Position numbers and translations under genes: made by a program. A DNA stretch of 64,000 nucleotides from an uncultured Chlorobiaceae bacterium (GTDB taxonomy: Bacteria; Bacteroidota; Chlorobiia; Chlorobiales; Chlorobiaceae), in contig CAINOC010000004.1 in assembly GCA_903851385.1 (NCBI GenBank), positions 1 through 64,000 on the forward strand, written 5' to 3'. Shown in pieces: positions 51,894 through 61,724 of this stretch. The notes beneath the pieces are model-generated. The model worked only from the letters and a program-made list of their open reading frames with translations. It searched no databases and was not told where the DNA came from. The stretch's first letter is position 1. Each line of letters begins with the position of its first letter.

Positions 51894-52856
51894 TTATTCA
51901 TCGGGGGAGTGTGGAATGCGTGCGGAACGGATAACTTCTTCGGCCTTGCGGAGTGACTGGAGGGACTCCTCGGCATCCGGACGACTATCGGCAAATTTAA
52001 CCAGATCAGCCTGTGCGAGAAGATTCATAATGCTTTCAAAACCTGCGACACCAAGCTTTTTCAGATCGCGTTCAATCTCCTGTGTCACAGCCTCTAGCGC
52101 CCTTATGCGGTAATGCTTTTCAAGGAAAGTTCGCATGATGTTGCTGAGCTCTTCGTAGCATTCTGGCGGTGGCATTCCGGCTGAAAGCCTCGAACCAAGT
52201 TTGCGAAGCTTTCGCTGGGCAACCTGACCGGGATCAACCTTTTCAGCACTCGTGCGCACTGTGCGCTTGATGAGAAAAAGCACGAGCAGCACAACACCGG
52301 CAATACCAAACACCCCAAGGACAACCGGCAGGAGCAGCAAAAGGGAAATCATTGGCTTTACAGGCGGCTTTATAGGCCTGAGTTCCCTCATGGTTGAGTC
52401 TGTAAGCGCCCTGACAAATACGGCGCTCAATGGCCGGAAAGGCTCACGGGTTAAGAGCTTGCCCTGATTGTTGCGAAGCACAACAGTAAACAGGGGAACA
52501 GGTTGCCGTCCAATGGTAAAAACTGCAAGCTCAAAATCAAACCGTTCCTGACGTGTACCCGGGGATACAACTACGGATGACTGTCTGCGGTTGATCAGCT
52601 CAAATGGCTGCACCGAGAGGCTGTCTATACCTTCAAGCGAGACAACATCGTTTGCGGAGTGACGGACGCCAATGGTGCAATGGACACGATCACCGACAAG
52701 AACACTGTCGGGTGTAACCGCCACCGTTATACCGGAAACAGCTCCCGATGCCCCCTCAGAAAAGAGGGAGACCGTCATAATAGGTAGCGCAGCAAGCAGC
52801 AGTAAAAGCAGCCACCTGTGCGAACCGGACCTATGCCCCTCAAACCTTCCGTTCAC
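51894..52856 (-). CDS. BatD-like short membrane protein with DUF4381-type tail
   Basis: I chose a GTG start at 52856, which overlaps the upstream DUF58 gene by 17 bp and leads directly into an N-terminal hydrophobic signal (about 15-33). The 320 residues continue with a beta-rich extracytoplasmic part (about 40-165), one membrane helix (about 175-200) and a helical cytoplasmic tail (about 205-320) with the CYEELSNIMRTFLEKHYRIRALEA segment of DUF4381/BatD-like proteins. A frame to 53015 exists but its first 53 codons run over DUF58. Third gene of moxR-DUF58-X. Confidence 0.75.
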   Translation of the reverse strand: MNGRFEGHRSGSHRWLLLLLLAALPIMTVSLFSEGASGAVSGITVAVTPDSVLVGDRVHCTIGVRHSANDVVSLEGIDSLSVQPFELINRRQSSVVVSPGTRQERFDFELAVFTIGRQPVPLFTVVLRNNQGKLLTREPFRPLSAVFVRALTDSTMRELRPIKPPVKPMISLLLLLPVVLGVFGIAGVVLLVLFLIKRTVRTSAEKVDPGQVAQRKLRKLGSRLSAGMPPPECYEELSNIMRTFLEKHYRIRALEAVTQEIERDLKKLGVAGFESIMNLLAQADLVKFADSRPDAEESLQSLRKAEEVIRSARIPHSPDE

Positions 52857-53730
52857 GATACCGGAAAAAAGAGTTGAGGTCGCCGATAAAGGATCGGTCT
52901 GTATCGAGAAATACCGTATCGATACGCATCCTGCGGAGTCGCTGCCGAAGCTCTTCATGCAGCCTTGACTGTTCCTTGCGATAGCGGGCAACTTCACGGC
53001 GGCTGGCAGCATCAACCGTTATCCGCAACCCGGTTTCGGGTTCTTCAAGGTCAAGAAGGGCGCTGAGAGGAAGCGCTTTGTCGAGTGGATCGCTGATGTG
53101 AACCAGTATAAAGTCGTGGCGGGCATTGAGCTGCTTCATACCTTTTTCATAGTCACTGGCTACCAGATCAGTTATAAGAAAAATGATTGATTGCCTGCGA
53201 AGCGTATAGCGGATAAAGGAGAGTGCCGGGTTGATATCGGTGTTGCGGTTTTGCGGCTTAAAGCGGAAAAGCTCTTCAAGAATGACAAGAACATGATCCC
53301 TGCCTTTTCGGGGCGCAATAAAGATTTCAACCTGATCGGTAAAAATAAGAAGACCTACCTTGTCATTATTCTGGATGGCACTGAAGGCGAGCACTGCGCT
53401 TACTTCGAGGGCAAGCTGCTTTTTGCGGCGCTGCCGGCTCCCGAAGAGCATCGAATCCGAGCCGTCAACAACAAGCAGAAGAGTCCGTTCACGCTCTTCG
53501 GTAAAAAGCTTGACATACAATTCATACTTGCGGGCAGAGGTATTCCAGTCAATCGAACGGACATCGTCACCATACTGGTACTCCCTGACATTGCTGAACT
53601 CGATCCCTTTTCCTTTGAACGAAGAGTGGTATTCGCCACTGAACTGCTCACTGGCCATGCGCTTCGATCGAATTTCAACGCGCCTTATTATTTTCTGAAG
53701 CTCTTTCAGATGATCGTCATTCCTTTCCAT
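52840..53730 (-). CDS. DUF58-domain protein
   Basis: Cytoplasmic MoxR partner with a VWA-like fold, 296 residues. SSFKGKGIEFSNVREYQYGDDVRSIDWNTSAR (about 40-70) is the DUF58 signature, and the VDGSDSM motif (about 88-94) is a MIDAS-like site. I favour the ATG at 53730 after a GGAG ribosome site; a GTG at 53742 is an alternative. It lies between moxR and the BatD-like gene, the classical MoxR-DUF58 pair. Confidence 0.9.
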   Translation of the reverse strand: MERNDDHLKELQKIIRRVEIRSKRMASEQFSGEYHSSFKGKGIEFSNVREYQYGDDVRSIDWNTSARKYELYVKLFTEERERTLLLVVDGSDSMLFGSRQRRKKQLALEVSAVLAFSAIQNNDKVGLLIFTDQVEIFIAPRKGRDHVLVILEELFRFKPQNRNTDINPALSFIRYTLRRQSIIFLITDLVASDYEKGMKQLNARHDFILVHISDPLDKALPLSALLDLEEPETGLRITVDAASRREVARYRKEQSRLHEELRQRLRRMRIDTVFLDTDRSFIGDLNSFFRYRERKV

Positions 53731-53779
53731 TATTGACTCCACTCATTGTTCAGCCATCAGCCGGGAACTTGTGCAGAGG

Positions 53780-54778
53780 TTAAGGAACCTGCACGTGCTG
53801 AAGAATCTGGCGGATAATATCGTCAGGCTTTATGTTGTCAGCCTCAGCTTCGTACCCCGGCCTTATACGGTGCCGGAGGGTATCGTATGCTATTGCCTTT
53901 ACATCTTCAGGTGTTATGTAAGCCCGGTGCTGCAGAAATGCATGGGCTTTAGATGCGAGAAGAAGAAAAATTGAGGCCCTTGGAGAGGCTCCAAACTCGA
54001 TCATCGTTTCAAGAGAGGCAATGCCGTACTGCGCAGGCTTTCTGCTTGCAACAACAAGATCGACGATGTAACGCTGCACTCGAGGATCGACATAAATAAG
54101 ATCAATCAGCGCTCTTGCCTTGGCTATGTCGTCAGGCTGCACAACCGGTATAATTGGAGCTGCAGCAGCATTAGTAGCAGATTGCAGCATGATTTCAAGC
54201 TCCTCGTCGTATGATGGATAATCAACGAGAACCTTCATCATAAACCGGTCCACTTGGGCTTCAGGCAAAACATAGGTTCCTTCATGCTCAATGGGATTCT
54301 GGGTGGCCAGAACCAGAAAGGGTTCTTCGAGGGGAAAGGTCTGGGTGCCGATGGTGACCTGTCGCTCCTGCATGGCTTCAAGCAGCGCAGACTGGACCTT
54401 TGCCGGTGAACGGTTTATTTCATCGGCAAGGATGACATTGGCAAAAACAGGTCCTTTACGAGGATAGAACTCCAAGTCTTTGGGATTGTAGATCATTGTA
54501 CCGATGAGGTCAGCAGGAAGCATATCGGGGGTAAACTGTATGCGCTGGAACTTCAGGTTCATAGCTGCAGCAAAGGTCCGGATAATGAGTGTTTTAGCTA
54601 GTCCGGGGACACCCTCCAGCAGTATGTGGCCGTTAACCAGCATAGCGATAAAGATCCGCCTGATCACATCATGCTGCCCTATAACCCTGCGCGAAAGCTG
54701 TGCCTCCGCTTTTTCAATAAAACGGGAGGCATCCGTTATTCGCGATCCAAGTTCTTCCAGTTCGACTGCATGCTGCAT
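53780..54778 (-). CDS. MoxR-family AAA ATPase
   Basis: A 332-residue MoxR AAA+ ATPase, thought to act as a chaperone for VWA proteins. Walker A GVPGLAKT (about 57-64), Walker B LADEINRSP (about 117-125) and the sensor segment ATQNPIE are visible; the C-terminal lid has the HRAYITPEDVKAIAYDTLRHRI motif. A GAGGAGG ribosome site precedes the ATG. It starts the moxR-DUF58-BatD-like operon. Confidence 0.93.
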   Translation of the reverse strand: MQHAVELEELGSRITDASRFIEKAEAQLSRRVIGQHDVIRRIFIAMLVNGHILLEGVPGLAKTLIIRTFAAAMNLKFQRIQFTPDMLPADLIGTMIYNPKDLEFYPRKGPVFANVILADEINRSPAKVQSALLEAMQERQVTIGTQTFPLEEPFLVLATQNPIEHEGTYVLPEAQVDRFMMKVLVDYPSYDEELEIMLQSATNAAAAPIIPVVQPDDIAKARALIDLIYVDPRVQRYIVDLVVASRKPAQYGIASLETMIEFGASPRASIFLLLASKAHAFLQHRAYITPEDVKAIAYDTLRHRIRPGYEAEADNIKPDDIIRQILQHVQVP

Positions 54779-54845
54779 TGCGCCTCCTCTCTCTTATGCT
54801 TGTTAACGTAACGCCTTTTCCGGCTATCGGCCTGCTGAACACTTT

Positions 54846-55073
54846 CTACAGCTTTTTGTACAGACCATTAAAGCCGTAAACCAGCATAATAAGACCACCG
54901 ATGACAGCCGACCATGAATAGATATCGGGGAGAACAAGAATACTGTTAAGAATACCGAAGTCGGGAGCAAGAAGAAGAATCAAGTCGGCGCCCGCGAGAA
55001 TCACAAAAACATGAAAAACGCTTACCTTGACGTTCGGTTTGCTATTATTGCCCGGTTTGTTAGCTTTGCCCAT
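54846..55073 (-). CDS. Small two-helix membrane protein of unknown function
   Basis: A 75-residue protein with a basic N-terminus and two hydrophobic segments (about 17-35 and 52-70). No family recognised. Its start is 24 bp from the divergent tsaD start, so the promoter must overlap one of the coding regions or the 5' end of the transcript. Confidence 0.55.
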   Translation of the reverse strand: MGKANKPGNNSKPNVKVSVFHVFVILAGADLILLLAPDFGILNSILVLPDIYSWSAVIGGLIMLVYGFNGLYKKL

Positions 55074-55097
55074 AGCTCTTTGAAAAAAAATTATTCC

Positions 55098-56159
55098 ATG
55101 ATTATTTTAGGCATAGAAACCAGCTGTGACGAAACTTCTGCTGCCGTAGTTCGTGACGGCAGGGTGGAATCGAATATTGTCAGTTCACAGCGCTGTCACT
55201 CCGCCTTTGGTGGAGTGGTGCCGGAACTGGCTTCAAGAGAACATGAACGACTTATCGTTTCAATTACAGATTCTGCCGTAACTGAAGCCAATATAACAAA
55301 AAATGAACTTGATGTCATAGCCGCCACTGCAGGGCCGGGTCTTATCGGCGCCGTCATGGTAGGGCTTTGCTTTGCTCAGGGCCTGGCCTATGCACTTGGA
55401 AAGCCTTTTGTACCGGTCAATCACATCGAGGCGCATATATTCTCCCCTTTTATCAATGAGAGCGACGCTCATCACGCCCCTCGGGGATCATTTGTCTCTC
55501 TGACGGTTTCAGGAGGACATACGCTGCTGTCGGTTGTAGCGCAGGACCTCACCTATGAAGTTATCGGGCGGACACTTGATGATGCAGCGGGAGAGGCATT
55601 CGACAAAACAGGAAAGATGCTCGGTCTCGACTATCCGGCTGGTCCGGTAATTGACAAGCTCGCAGAGAAAGGAGATCCTCTTTTTCACAAGTTTCCCCGC
55701 GCGCTTACATCACAATCCCAAACCAGCAAAAGCTACCAGGGAAATTTTGATTTCAGCTTTTCCGGGCTCAAAACATCGGTACTTACCTGGCTGCAGAAGC
55801 AAACTCCAGAGTATATTGAGCTCCATCTCGCAGATATTGCCGCATCGATCCAATGGGCAATCGTCAGCGTGCTGGTTGAAAAAACCATATTGGCAGCCAG
55901 AAACCGCGGCATAAAAAGCGTTTCAATTGCCGGAGGAGTCAGCGCAAACTCGGGACTCAGAAAAGCCATGAAAGAGGCGTGCGATAAGGATGGTATCACC
56001 CTGCATATCCCCGGCATCGTTTACTCAACTGATAATGCGGCCATGATTGCCACTCTTGCCGGTGTAAAACTCTCTCGAGGGATGACGGCAGAGCGCTCTT
56101 ATAACATAGCGCCTTACGCGAGCTTTGCTGCCGGATCGAGGAAGGCAGGATTGAAATAG
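55098..56159 (+). CDS. tsaD: tRNA N6-adenosine threonylcarbamoyltransferase TsaD
   Basis: Transfers the threonylcarbamoyl group to A37 of ANN-decoding tRNAs (t6A). I chose the ATG at 55098 ([18 protein letters not shown], 353 residues); an upstream frame to 55011 adds 29 residues that would run through the small membrane gene. The ASKHA-type fold, the metal-binding histidine motif NHIEAH, and the [13 protein letters not shown] segment are visible. Confidence 0.96.
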   Translation: MIILGIETSCDETSAAVVRDGRVESNIVSSQRCHSAFGGVVPELASREHERLIVSITDSAVTEANITKNELDVIAATAGPGLIGAVMVGLCFAQGLAYALGKPFVPVNHIEAHIFSPFINESDAHHAPRGSFVSLTVSGGHTLLSVVAQDLTYEVIGRTLDDAAGEAFDKTGKMLGLDYPAGPVIDKLAEKGDPLFHKFPRALTSQSQTSKSYQGNFDFSFSGLKTSVLTWLQKQTPEYIELHLADIAASIQWAIVSVLVEKTILAARNRGIKSVSIAGGVSANSGLRKAMKEACDKDGITLHIPGIVYSTDNAAMIATLAGVKLSRGMTAERSYNIAPYASFAAGSRKAGLK

Positions 56160-56230
56160 TTCTATAAATACATTACATTGTTGATCATCAAAAAAACGAT
56201 CTTGGATTTTATAAATATCATAACGCTACC

Positions 56231-56584
56231 ATGCACAATCATATACTCTCTCTGCTCCTTTTTGCATCTCCCGCAGGAGGCCAGACGCCGAACCAGTTCA
56301 TTCAGCTTGTCCCTCTTGTCCTTATCTTCATTGTCTTTTACTTCTTTATGATCCGCCCGCAGCAGAAGAAACAGAAGGATAGAGAAAAAGTACTCGACAG
56401 CCTAAAAAGAGGTGACAAAATTGTTACCATAGGCGGTGTTCACGGTACTGTTGCCGGAATTGATCCAGATAAAAAAACCGTGCTTGTTCAGGTATCCGAT
56501 ACCACAAAAATCAAATTTGACCGCACCGCTATTGCCAATATCGACAAACAGGAATCGGGCGATAAACTCACGACCAAGGAGTGA
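56231..56584 (+). CDS. yajC: Preprotein translocase subunit YajC
   Basis: A 117-residue auxiliary Sec protein: an N-terminal Pro/Gly-rich part, one membrane helix (about 24-42, [20 protein letters not shown]) and a basic cytoplasmic domain with the [17 protein letters not shown] motif. 71 bp separate it from tsaD; carA follows with only 8 bp between the YajC stop and the carA ATG. Confidence 0.94.
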   Translation: MHNHILSLLLFASPAGGQTPNQFIQLVPLVLIFIVFYFFMIRPQQKKQKDREKVLDSLKRGDKIVTIGGVHGTVAGIDPDKKTVLVQVSDTTKIKFDRTAIANIDKQESGDKLTTKE

Positions 56585-56592
56585 CAAGTATA

Positions 56593-57702
56593 ATGCAGCC
56601 AAGACCAGCAAAGTTGGTATTAGAAAACGGATCAGTCTATAACGGGACTGCATTCGGCCATATAGGAGAAGCAACAGGCGAAGTTGTATTTAATACTTCG
56701 CTTACAGGATATCAGGAAATTCTTACTGACCCGTCTTATGCTGGTCAGATGGTGTTGATGACCTATCCGCTGATTGGAAATTATGGCATCAATCCTTCCG
56801 ATAATGAATCATCAAAGATATGGGCTTCGGCCTTTATAGTGCGTGAAGTGTCGCGAATCTACAGCAACTATGAAGCGACACGAACTCTTGATTCATGCCT
56901 CAAGGAGGCAGGCGTCATGGGACTGGCCGGTATCGATACCCGTAAGCTTGTGCGTGAGATCCGTGAAAAAGGTGCCATGAGAGGCATTATTTCTGCGGTT
57001 GATACGAGTGATGAAAGCCTGAAGACGAAAGCTCTTGCTATCCCTGAAATGAGTGGCAGCGATCTGGTAAAAACTGTTACAGTCAGTGAAAACTATACCC
57101 TTGAAAATGCAAATGCCCGCTTCCATGTTGCGGCGTTTGATTACGGCATCAAAACCAATATTTTGCGAATGCTGCAGGATGCAGGATGCAAGGTTACTGT
57201 ATTGAAGGCTGGAACAACAGCCGAAGAGGTCATTACGCTTAATCCTGACGGTGTCTTTCTGTCGAACGGCCCTGGCGATCCGTCAGCTGTCGGGTATGCA
57301 ATCGAGACCATCAAAAAACTTGCCGAGTATAACCGCACAACAAGAAAACTTCCGATTTTCGGTATCTGCCTTGGCCATCAGCTGCTTTCGCTGGCTTTTG
57401 GAGCTGAAACCTACAAGCTGAAATTCGGCCACCACGGAAGCAACCATCCGGTAAAAAACCTTACCACAAAGCAGATAGAAATAACATCCCAGAACCACGG
57501 CTTTGCTGTTACAATGGAGTCGCTGCCTGAAATACTGGAAATGACCCACCTGAATCTTTACGATAATACCGTCGAAGGTGTCAGACACCGGGAGCTGCCT
57601 TGTTTTTCAGTACAGTACCATCCTGAAGCAGCGCCGGGTCCGCACGACTCGCACTATCTGTTTGAACAGTTCACCGCACTCATGGACAAGGCAAAAAACT
57701 AA
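56593..57702 (+). CDS. carA: Carbamoyl-phosphate synthase small subunit
   Basis: Glutamine-hydrolysing subunit that feeds ammonia to CarB for pyrimidine and arginine synthesis. 369 residues from the ATG at 56593, preceded by AAGGAG; a GTG at 56581 lies inside that ribosome site. The N-terminal CPSase domain is followed by a class I GATase with Cys in GICLGHQ and His/Glu in YHPEA. carB is elsewhere. Confidence 0.96.
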   Translation: MQPRPAKLVLENGSVYNGTAFGHIGEATGEVVFNTSLTGYQEILTDPSYAGQMVLMTYPLIGNYGINPSDNESSKIWASAFIVREVSRIYSNYEATRTLDSCLKEAGVMGLAGIDTRKLVREIREKGAMRGIISAVDTSDESLKTKALAIPEMSGSDLVKTVTVSENYTLENANARFHVAAFDYGIKTNILRMLQDAGCKVTVLKAGTTAEEVITLNPDGVFLSNGPGDPSAVGYAIETIKKLAEYNRTTRKLPIFGICLGHQLLSLAFGAETYKLKFGHHGSNHPVKNLTTKQIEITSQNHGFAVTMESLPEILEMTHLNLYDNTVEGVRHRELPCFSVQYHPEAAPGPHDSHYLFEQFTALMDKAKN

Positions 57703-57747
57703 TATCATAGAATCTCTTTAATTCCATTCAAACCACTTTCTGAAGAG

Positions 57748-58887
57748 ATGAAAAAAAGATTATTCACACCAGGGCCAACCCCTGTGCCAGAAAATGTCAT
57801 GCTTCGCATGGCTGCTCCGATTATCCACCACAGGAACCCCGAGTTCATGGAGATTTTGACCAGGGTTCATGAGGATCTCAAGTATCTCTTCAGAACCACT
57901 CAGCCGGTTGTTGTGCTCAGCTGTTCTGGAACCGGCGGTATGGAAGCTTCTATTTCAAGCATCTTCAATCGAGGCGATAAGGTCATAACCGTAAACGCCG
58001 GCAAGTTCGGTGAACGCTGGGGAGAGCTTGTCAGGATCTTCACCGGCAACTGTGTCGAGGAAAAAGTTGCCTGGGGTAGTGCCATTCAGCCTGAGCGATT
58101 GTTGGAACTGCTCAAAGAACACCCGGATGCCAAGGGTGTCTGCCTTACCCATTCGGAAACATCAACCGGCACCGCTGCTGATATCCAGACTCTCAGTGCT
58201 CTCGTTCGCGAACACTCTGAGGCTCTTGTCCTTGTTGACGGCATTACTGCGGTCGGGGCTCACGAGTTCCATTTTGATGACTGGGGCGTTGATATCTGCA
58301 TTACCGGTTCCCAGAAAGGACTGATGATGCCTCCAGGCCTTGCACTTGTTGCCATTTCTGAAAGAGCGCAGGATATCATTAATGGCCAGAGTGGTAAAAC
58401 CCAGTACTACCTGAGCCTTAAAAAGGCTCTGAAAGCCCATGCCGGTGACGATACTCCCTTTACTCCGGCAGTTACACTGGTTATCGGTCTTGACGAAGCC
58501 CTGCAGATGATCAAGGCAGAAGGCATTGAAACTATCTGGAAACGCCATGAAAGCCTGGCAAGTGCCTGCCGCCAGGGTTGTAATGCTCTTGGGATGAAGC
58601 TGTTCAGCAACTCACCTTCATTTGCTGTTACTCCGGTCTGGCTCCCCGAAGGTGTGAAATGGTCAGCTTTCAATAAAGCACTGAAGATCAACAACGGCAT
58701 CACCGTTGCTGCTGGCCAGGATGAGTATAAAGACAAGATATTCCGTATTGCTCATCTCGGGTACTATGATGAACTTGACATGCTGACGGTTATCGGAGGC
58801 TTGGAAAGGGCTTTGAAAGAGATCAACTATGATTTTGAAATCGGAGTCGGAGTCAGCGCCGTACAGAAAGCATTTCTTGGAAACTGA
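57748..58887 (+). CDS. Class V aminotransferase (serine/alanine-glyoxylate type)
   Basis: A 379-residue PLP-dependent enzyme, alanine-glyoxylate/serine-pyruvate aminotransferase family. TPGPTPVPENV at the N-terminus, SCSGTGGMEASISS, THSETSTGT and the PLP-lysine in GSQKGLMMPPGLA are visible. Members of this family have at times been annotated as a soluble hydrogenase subunit, which I think is a misnomer. Substrate unknown; phosphoserine aminotransferase is less likely. A good terminator follows at 58912. Confidence 0.9.
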   Translation: MKKRLFTPGPTPVPENVMLRMAAPIIHHRNPEFMEILTRVHEDLKYLFRTTQPVVVLSCSGTGGMEASISSIFNRGDKVITVNAGKFGERWGELVRIFTGNCVEEKVAWGSAIQPERLLELLKEHPDAKGVCLTHSETSTGTAADIQTLSALVREHSEALVLVDGITAVGAHEFHFDDWGVDICITGSQKGLMMPPGLALVAISERAQDIINGQSGKTQYYLSLKKALKAHAGDDTPFTPAVTLVIGLDEALQMIKAEGIETIWKRHESLASACRQGCNALGMKLFSNSPSFAVTPVWLPEGVKWSAFNKALKINNGITVAAGQDEYKDKIFRIAHLGYYDELDMLTVIGGLERALKEINYDFEIGVGVSAVQKAFLGN

Positions 58888-58911
58888 ACAGGAAAATTTT
58901 TCATGAAACAG

Positions 58912-58934
58912 CCGCCCTTCGGGGCGGTTTTTTT
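58912..58934 (+). terminator. Rho-independent terminator
   Basis: CCGCCC (58912-58917) pairs with GGGCGG (58922-58927) around a TTCG tetraloop and is followed by seven T. A standard strong terminator of the yajC-carA-aminotransferase group. Confidence 0.9.
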
Positions 58935-59021
58935 ATGCTCACAAGCCTGTTTTTAGAGCTGACTTTTTTCTCTTTCTGACTTTCAGTTCAGGTTTCTATC
59001 TTTATAAAAAGCGCTCTCATT

Positions 59022-59690
59022 ATGATCAGATTGCCCGCACTCCTGCTTATTGTGACCTTAGTCTCTTCCATGCAGGAGATGCTGCAGGACTACCGACTGC
59101 AGTTGCGCGCCAATTCCCTCTATGAAAAACGAGACTATAGCAATGCGGAAAATACGTTGCGACAACTTTTGAGCACTATCCCTGAAGGAAGAAAAAAAAC
59201 AGCAACCACCTTCAATCTTGCCTGTACCTTTTATATGCAAGGCAAATATGCTGAAGCTTCGGCCATGTTTGCACACAAACCGCAAACGGCAGGCAAGGAT
59301 CATGATATAGAGTTACAATCACTCTTCAACGAAAGCAACTCACTTGCCATGAGCGCTATCGGAATCACTGCGAAGTCAAGCAAAACAGTGTTGTTCCGCC
59401 GTTCACTCGATTGCCTGAAATCAGTTCTCCTGAACAACCCGAATGATGGTGATGCAAAAATCAATTACGAAATTGTGCGACGTTACCTTCATGAGCTTGA
59501 TACTCCTCAACACTCTTCGTCATCAAGCACCGGCAATAAGAGTAAAACTCAGCCAAAATCAGGCATCAGTCAGGATATGGCGCAACGGCTGCTTGAACAT
59601 ACACAGCAGGATGAATCATCACTGATGCGCCAACTTCCCCGAAACAAATCGACAGCGGCAAAAAGCGGCAGCAACAACATGGACTGGTAG
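59022..59690 (+). CDS. BatC-like tetratricopeptide-repeat protein
   Basis: A 222-residue exported protein with an N-terminal hydrophobic signal (about 1-16), tetratricopeptide-like helices (about 25-150) and the polar, low-complexity C-terminus (about 155-222, Ser/Lys/Gln-rich) ending MDW. The layout and the QDMAQRLLEHTQQDESSLMRQL segment match BatC TPR proteins of aerotolerance operons. It is separated from batA/batB by 13 kb. Three bases separate it from the radical SAM gene. Assignment as BatC is inference from shape. Confidence 0.7.
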   Translation: MIRLPALLLIVTLVSSMQEMLQDYRLQLRANSLYEKRDYSNAENTLRQLLSTIPEGRKKTATTFNLACTFYMQGKYAEASAMFAHKPQTAGKDHDIELQSLFNESNSLAMSAIGITAKSSKTVLFRRSLDCLKSVLLNNPNDGDAKINYEIVRRYLHELDTPQHSSSSSTGNKSKTQPKSGISQDMAQRLLEHTQQDESSLMRQLPRNKSTAAKSGSNNMDW

Positions 59691-59693
59691 AGA

Positions 59694-61112
59694 ATGCATG
59701 CAACAAAAAAAGTCTTGCTGGTTTTTCTGCCTTCGGAAAGCGGTGTGGACGGCGCACGATCACTCTACAGCGAAAAGGATCGTAACACCTTGTTCTCATG
59801 GTTCAACCGTTCGCTGAGAAACATCATCAAGCAAAGCCAGTTCGCTATTCCTCCGCTCTCACTCATGATTCTCAGTTCTATTGAGGTGCAGGGAGTTGAG
59901 CAGTCGATCTGTGACATGCGGTTTGAAGAGTTTCCCTTTAATGAAACTTGGGATCTGGTGGGCATCAGCGTACAGACCGGAATGGCCAAAAAGGCCTTTG
60001 CTCTTGCCGATATCCTCCGTTCGAAAGGAATCAGTGTAGTACTTGGAGGTGCCCATGTCACTCTTTTTGCAGAATCGTGCAGACCGCATGCTGATGTTCT
60101 GGTACTGGGCGAGGCTGACGACCTTTGGAAAGAGCTCCTCACCGATCTTACTCAAGGCTCGCTCAAGCCACATTACCAATCCGATACGTTTCCTGATCTA
60201 GCGTTCTCAAGACCGGTCATGAAAACGTCACTGATCAACAATCGCTACTTTACCACCAACCTTATCCAGACAGGACGCGGGTGTCAGCATAGCTGCGACT
60301 TCTGTAATGTGCATGTGCTCAATGGCCATACCCTGCGAAGAAGAGCTATCGACGACATTGTCGATGAAGTCGCCCGGTTCAAAAAGGATGACGGCAGAAT
60401 ATTCTTTTTTGTCGACGACACTATAAACGCAGATCCGTTCTACGCCCATGAACTGTTCCGGCAGCTCACTCCCCTGAAAATCCGATGGTTCGGCCAGGCC
60501 ACCACAACTCTTGGGCAGCAGCATGAACTGCTGGAAACTTTTGCCAGTTCCGGATGCCAGGCCTTGCTGGTAGGCATAGAAAGCATAGAAACAATCAGCC
60601 GTAACGCTCACAAAAAAAACCAGAACAAAGCAGGAGAACTTTCTAGAGCCATTAAAACCATTAGAAATGCCGGTATAAGTCTTTACGGAAGTTTTATATA
60701 CGGTCTTGACGGTGATACGCTCGATACCCCTTCTGCAATTCTTGATTTTATCAGTGATACCCGGCTTGATGTTCCTGGAATCAACATCCTTCGACCTATT
60801 CCCGGCACAAGGGTATTCGAACGGCTTAGGGAAGAAGGCCGGTTGCTTTTTGACCCCCTCGACATTACTGCATACCGTTACACTTTCGGTCAGGAAATGC
60901 TCTACACCCCAAAAAATATTCCGCTTGATGCCTTTATCGAGAGTTATTCAACTCTTACCAGAGAGATATTCTCCATAAAAAACTCATTAGGAAGAGGGAT
61001 GGATGCTCCCAGAGTTAAAGCTGCCGTCCTGCTGTTTAATCTTTTTTACACCCACCTCTACAGCCTCTCCCGCCATGACTTAAAGCAACAGCTGGAAAAA
61101 GATGCCCATTGA
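59694..61112 (+). CDS. Radical SAM enzyme with B12-binding-like N-terminus, BchE/BchQ/BchR-type relative
   Basis: A 472-residue protein with an N-terminal cobalamin-binding-like domain (about 1-150, lacking an obvious DxHxxG motif) and a radical SAM domain with the cluster motif Cys197-x3-Cys201-x2-Cys204 (GRGCQHSCDFC). The order fits class B radical SAM methyltransferases and cyclases, which include BchE and the C-8/C-12 bacteriochlorophyll methyltransferases BchQ and BchR of green sulfur bacteria; hopanoid methylase HpnP has the same plan. It follows the BatC-like gene by three bases. Substrate is not predictable from sequence. Confidence 0.8.
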   Translation: MHATKKVLLVFLPSESGVDGARSLYSEKDRNTLFSWFNRSLRNIIKQSQFAIPPLSLMILSSIEVQGVEQSICDMRFEEFPFNETWDLVGISVQTGMAKKAFALADILRSKGISVVLGGAHVTLFAESCRPHADVLVLGEADDLWKELLTDLTQGSLKPHYQSDTFPDLAFSRPVMKTSLINNRYFTTNLIQTGRGCQHSCDFCNVHVLNGHTLRRRAIDDIVDEVARFKKDDGRIFFFVDDTINADPFYAHELFRQLTPLKIRWFGQATTTLGQQHELLETFASSGCQALLVGIESIETISRNAHKKNQNKAGELSRAIKTIRNAGISLYGSFIYGLDGDTLDTPSAILDFISDTRLDVPGINILRPIPGTRVFERLREEGRLLFDPLDITAYRYTFGQEMLYTPKNIPLDAFIESYSTLTREIFSIKNSLGRGMDAPRVKAAVLLFNLFYTHLYSLSRHDLKQQLEKDAH

Positions 61113-61207
61113 AAAAACCATTTTGCCATACGCTGAATAATTTTTAAACTGTAGGTTATAAATTTTCATACTATACCCGCTACTCCAACTAAACCAGTAT
61201 TAAGCAT

Positions 61208-61645
61208 ATGAACATGAAACCTTTCCTGCCTTGTTTGACCTTAAGCCTTGTTTTCCTCGGCGCATGCGGTCTTGAAAAACCTCCTGCCAGCCTTAAGTTC
61301 CCTGATGAAAAGAAAGAAGCTGCCGCCCCAGCCGCGCCCGCTGCACCTGCAGCTGCACCAGTTGCGGAAAAAGCTCCGGCAGACCCGAAACTTGCTGCAG
61401 GGAAAGCTGTGTATGATACAAACTGTGCTGCCTGTCACGAAGCCGGCATGATGGGAGCGCCAAAACCTGGCGATAAGGCTGCATGGAGTGCACGTATCCC
61501 TCAGGGAGTAGAGACAATGGCTAAAAAATCAATCACAGGGTTCCAGGGCAAGGTCGGCGCTATGCCTCCAAAGGGCGGCAATGCGACTCTAACCGACGAA
61601 GCTGTAACAAATGCTGTTACCTTTATGGTCGACAAGTCGAAATAA
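61208..61645 (+). CDS. Lipoprotein cytochrome c (c-555-like)
   Basis: A 145-residue monohaem cytochrome c. A lipoprotein signal ends FLGAC with Cys20; an Ala/Pro-rich linker (about 37-58) leads to a cytochrome domain with CAACH at residues 73-77 and a likely Met axial ligand in GAMPPKGG. The domain resembles the soluble c-555 encoded just downstream. It would be a membrane-anchored electron carrier in the periplasm. Confidence 0.9.
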   Translation: MNMKPFLPCLTLSLVFLGACGLEKPPASLKFPDEKKEAAAPAAPAAPAAAPVAEKAPADPKLAAGKAVYDTNCAACHEAGMMGAPKPGDKAAWSARIPQGVETMAKKSITGFQGKVGAMPPKGGNATLTDEAVTNAVTFMVDKSK

Positions 61646-61724
61646 CCTGAGCAGAACTTTGCTATTGACATACACACAACACACGTTTCCACAAACCCAC
61701 AACCATTATAAGGGAGGATTTTCC

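Noticed and set aside
52857-53015. Longer start for the BatD-like protein
   Set aside because: Would run far into the DUF58 gene; the GTG at 52856 gives the expected signal segment immediately.
61665-61670. TTGACA box upstream of cytochrome c-555 as promoter
   Set aside because: No acceptable -10 hexamer lies 16-18 bp downstream; CATTAT at 61704 is too far.
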